Below, one piece after another: positions 6,450-8,650 of a stretch of DNA of 8,650 nt (position 1 is its first letter; every line of letters begins with the position of its first letter). The DNA lies in NCBI GenBank assembly GCA_035316885.1, contig DATHII010000249.1:1-8650 (forward strand), written 5' to 3'. The notes beneath the pieces were generated by a model. It saw only the letters and a program-made list of their open reading frames with translations, was not told the origin of the DNA and ran no database searches. Position numbers and translations under genes: made by a program. The DNA is from DASRTE01 sp035316885. Its GTDB lineage: Bacteria > Actinomycetota > Actinomycetes > Jiangellales > Jiangellaceae.

Positions 6450-6869
6450 ATGCACACATCGACTGATCATCAACGGCCAACGGTGGAACCGCGGGTGCTG
6501 CTGGTCGATGACAGCCCGGCCATGCGTCGGGTCCTGCGCGGCCTGCTGCAGGACGCCGGGATGACGGTCATCGGCGAGGCGGGCGACGGGCTCGAGGGCG
6601 TCGCCCAGGCCGAGGCCCTCCAGCCCGACGTCGTGCTCATGGACTGGCGCATGCCCAACCTGGACGGGATCCAGGCGACCAGCCGCATCCGCCAGCGGCT
6701 GCCTCAGGTGCAGGTGGTGATGCTCACCCACGCCGAATGCCATGGAGCCGAGCTCGCCCGGCAGGCCGGCGCGGCCGCCTTCCTCCCCAAGAGCGCGGCG
6801 GTCGAACTGATCTGCGCGACCGTCCGTACCGCATCCGACAAGCCCGACCCGTCAGCAGCGGAGCGCTAG
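6450..6869 (+). CDS. Single-domain response regulator (CheY-like receiver)
   Basis: A 139-aa cytoplasmic protein made of one receiver domain that accepts phosphate from a histidine kinase. It has the acidic pair Asp20-Asp21 in VLLVDDSPAMRRVL, phosphoacceptor Asp65 in VVLMDWRMPNLDG, switch Thr93 in VVMLTH, and Lys114 in AAFLPKS. All receiver residues are therefore intact. The motif style is NarL/LuxR-like, but the protein stops about 25 residues after the Lys, with no HTH or other output domain. It must act through a protein partner or as a phosphate shuttle, or it has lost its output domain. The start is uncertain. ATG at 6450 is used here, GTG at 6483 would give a compact 128-aa protein, and neither has a good ribosome binding site. 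No kinase is adjacent. It converges with the DUF5996 gene, 47 bp away. Confidence 0.85.
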   Translation: MHTSTDHQRPTVEPRVLLVDDSPAMRRVLRGLLQDAGMTVIGEAGDGLEGVAQAEALQPDVVLMDWRMPNLDGIQATSRIRQRLPQVQVVMLTHAECHGAELARQAGAAAFLPKSAAVELICATVRTASDKPDPSAAER

Positions 6870-6916
6870 CCGACGCGTGCGGCGACGCCGGGCCCCCGAG
6901 TGGTACTGGGTCCAGA

Positions 6917-7882
6917 TCAGTTCCGGGGTCGGCGGAGGGTCGGGTCGGTGATCCCGCCGGGGCTGGCGAGCCGCTGGATGTCCCAGCCGGCCCGCCGGGC
7001 GCCGGCCTGGTAGGCGCTCTCGTAGAAGTCGAGCACGCCGGCGCGGGGATCGTCCGCGGCGCGGGCGTCGTCATAGCGCAGCACGGCCAGATGGCTGCCG
7101 TTCCGGGGGACCCATCGGGCGGCCTTGGGCTGCAGCGGCTGGTCGGCCAACCCGTCTGGCTCGGGCGCGGTGTAGGCGTAGAACGCCGGCTCGGGGAAGC
7201 TGGCGTCGCCGAACCAGAAGCCGAAGCTGATCACCTCCCGCGAGTAGGCCTCGCGGGTCACACGATCGGCCGTTGGTGGCTGGTCGATGTGGCGGTCGGA
7301 GAACCGGGTGTGGGCGATGTCGAAGGTGTGCCAGAAGTGGTGCACCGGGCTGACCTTGCCCGCATACCGGGCGGCGAACTCCTCCAACAGGAGATTTACC
7401 TGGCTGAGGACCTGCCAGTAGCGGTTGGCCCAGGCCGGGTCATAGGTGGCGTGCTCGGTGTCGTCGGCAAACGGCCGGTCGGCGTCGGGCAGGTCGAACG
7501 GCCTCGGGATCGCGATGGCCGCCTCGATCCCGAGCGTGACCAGCGCCTCCACCGTGTTGCGATGGAACGAGGCGACCGACTGCCCCTCGAGCGGGAACGA
7601 CGCCGCGCTGCCGTCCAGGGTGTGGATGCGCAGCCGATGGTCGACGAAGTCGAAGTCGATGGTGAAGATCGGGTTGCCGTCGACCTGGCCCATCGGTCGG
7701 GTGGTGATGCCGCGGCCGGTGAGGTGGAAGGGCACGTTCCACCAGTGGTTGCGCCGGACGCTGGCCGCCAGGCGGAGCTTGCCGACGACCTGGCAGAACC
7801 GATGCAGCGTCTCCTTGGTGTCCTGCCATTGGGCCAGCGGCATCGGGGGAAACAGCTCCATGCCAGCACTCGTTTCAGTCAC
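6917..7882 (-). CDS. DUF5996 family protein
   Basis: A 321-aa protein without a signal peptide or membrane span, so probably cytoplasmic. It matches my memory of DUF5996: FPPMPLAQWQDTKETLH (11-27), QVVGKLRLA (31-39), NHWWNVPFHLTGRGITT (45-61), FTIDFDFVDHRL (73-84), WQVLSQVNLLLEEF (156-169), the His-rich SPVHHFWHTFDIAHTRFSDR (178-197) and ISFGFWFGD (218-226). The clustered His181, His182, His185 and His191 could bind a metal, but that is inference. The biochemical role of the family is unknown to me. The GTG at 7882 has AAGGGGGG just upstream with tight spacing. An ATG at 7861 (residue 8) is the alternative. It lies 57 bp downstream of the alpha/beta hydrolase on the same strand, so the two may be cotranscribed. 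Confidence 0.85.
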   Translation of the reverse strand: MTETSAGMELFPPMPLAQWQDTKETLHRFCQVVGKLRLAASVRRNHWWNVPFHLTGRGITTRPMGQVDGNPIFTIDFDFVDHRLRIHTLDGSAASFPLEGQSVASFHRNTVEALVTLGIEAAIAIPRPFDLPDADRPFADDTEHATYDPAWANRYWQVLSQVNLLLEEFAARYAGKVSPVHHFWHTFDIAHTRFSDRHIDQPPTADRVTREAYSREVISFGFWFGDASFPEPAFYAYTAPEPDGLADQPLQPKAARWVPRNGSHLAVLRYDDARAADDPRAGVLDFYESAYQAGARRAGWDIQRLASPGGITDPTLRRPRN

Positions 7883-7939
7883 GCCCCCCTTGACGGCCTT
7901 GGATGCCGAGGATGAGCGACCCGGGCGAGGATCGTTCCG

Positions 7940-8610
7940 CTAGATGAAGCGCTTCACGAACGCCAGCGCCTTGTCGGCGACCTCGCGCCAGCCGCTGTCG
8001 ATGGTGAGCGCGTGCCCGCGGTCCTTCATCTCCACGATCTCGGTCACGCCCTGGTTGTCCTGCTGCTGCTTGTAGGAGGCGTTCGCGATCGCCCACGGGA
8101 CGGTGTGGTCCTTCTCGCCGGAGATGATCAGCAGCGGACCACGCTCTGGGTTCTTGGTATCGACCTTGGCCTCGGTCCACGGGTTGAGGTTGGCCGTGGC
8201 GGCCTGGAACAGCGGGACACCGGAGGTCGGCACCGAATAGGTCTCGTACAGCTGCTTGGCCTCCTCCTCGCTGACGGCGTTGGCGAAGCCGTAGCGGAAC
8301 TGCTCGTAGGTGAGCGGGACCGCGCGGTTGCGGTTGGCGGGGTTGCCGAGCACCGGGAAGGCCGACTTCAGCGACGAGATCGGCAGCGGCAGCACCCCGC
8401 GGAACGGTGCCGGGTCGATCGCCACCGACACTGCGGCCAGGCCGCGCCCGGCGAGGATCTGGGTCAGCAGCCCGCCGAAGGAGTGGCCGATGATGGCCGG
8501 CTTGCGGTCCAGGCCACGGATGATCTCCTCGAAGTGGTCGGCGACCTGGCCGATCGACTTGCCGGCGAACACCTCGGGCTGCGCCTTGGCCTCCTCGACC
8601 GTGTCGGGGT
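7940..8610 (-). CDS. Alpha/beta hydrolase (5' end missing; reading frame disrupted by fold-back)
   Basis: This is the C-terminal part (about 222 residues) of a serine hydrolase of the alpha/beta fold, which probably cleaves an ester or related bond in the cytoplasm. The nucleophile elbow GHSFGG has Ser encoded at 8480-8482. The acid Asp is in SGEKDHTVP (codon 8108-8110) and the catalytic His is in DRGHALTID (codon 8012-8014), giving a complete triad. A helical cap lies between. PDTVEEAKAQPEVFAGKS and GQVADHFEEIIRGLDRKPA are typical of a common actinobacterial hydrolase group whose full length is about 270-280 aa, so the N-terminal strands and oxyanion region are missing. The frame stays open beyond 8610, but only because the DNA folds back on itself there. 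The residues read beyond 8610 (GHSSG and onward) are not authentic. The gene ends in TAG at 7940-7942 and may be cotranscribed with the DUF5996 gene. The true substrate is unknown. Confidence 0.85.
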
Positions 8611-8650
8611 GGCCCGACGACCCCGACACGGTCGAGGAGGCCAAGGCGCA
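8580..8650. repeat. Perfect 31-bp inverted repeat at the window end, likely fold-back chimera
   Basis: Arm 8580-8610 and arm 8620-8650 are exact reverse complements around the 9-nt spacer GGCCCGACG, and the second arm runs to the last base. The inner arm encodes PDTVEEAKA of the hydrolase on the minus strand. The outer arm plus spacer encodes GWPDDPDTVEEAKA on the plus strand (8607-8648). That longer peptide is what the family should have just upstream. The sequence therefore appears to switch strand inside its own gene, which is typical of a template-switch or assembly artefact at a contig end. Confidence 0.85.

Noticed and set aside
6737..7915. Plus-strand 392-codon frame antisense to the DUF5996 gene
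   Set aside because: It overlaps the response regulator out of frame and is antisense to a recognised family. The composition is shadow-like, with no motif.
1..8650. Defence system, mobile element, CRISPR array or biosynthetic cluster
   Set aside because: I checked both strands and saw no transposase, integrase, nuclease, helicase, toxin-antitoxin pair, direct-repeat array or pathway cluster. The genes are unrelated housekeeping or accessory functions.

Overview
This is an 8.65 kb stretch of very GC-rich chromosome with strong third-position G/C bias, GTG starts and purine-rich Shine-Dalgarno sites. That pattern fits an actinomycete-like (Actinomycetota) bacterium. A high-GC Chloroflexota lineage is not excluded. 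I see no rRNA, convincing tRNA, transposase, integrase, CRISPR array or phage gene. The content is ordinary accessory metabolism plus several very small ORFs.

Layout. Positions 1-726 (+) hold the 3' part of a beta-propeller protein of the SMP-30/gluconolactonase-like type. It converges on 846-4073 (-), a large secreted GH20 beta-N-acetylhexosaminidase with F5/8C-like, NEW3-like and C-terminal beta modules. A possible 36-residue ORF (723-833, -) lies in the gap between them. A 546-bp divergent intergenic region (4085-4630) carries a candidate promoter and palindrome for the hexosaminidase, and a 14-bp GC-rich hairpin with a T-rich tail on the minus strand. Then come a PLP-dependent group II decarboxylase (4631-6019, +), two divergent tiny membrane ORFs (6037-6147, - and 6165-6356, +), a single-domain response regulator (6450-6869, +), a DUF5996 protein (6917-7882, -) and an alpha/beta hydrolase (7940 to the window end, -, 5' end missing).

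How the genes fit together. The hexosaminidase would act outside the cell on GlcNAc- or GalNAc-containing glycans. The decarboxylase, response regulator and DUF5996 protein are predicted cytoplasmic and have no obvious shared pathway. The hydrolase and DUF5996 gene are codirectional, 57 bp apart, and may be cotranscribed. I found no convincing new multi-gene system.

The most consequential observation is technical. The last 71 bp (8580-8650) form a perfect 31-bp inverted repeat inside the hydrolase gene, and its outer arm encodes the same hydrolase peptide on the opposite strand. This looks like a fold-back chimera at a contig end, so the ORF sequence beyond about 8610 should not be trusted. 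The most interesting biological leads are the previously unlisted 36-residue membrane ORF with a good ribosome binding site, and the orphan terminator-like hairpin facing away from the decarboxylase.
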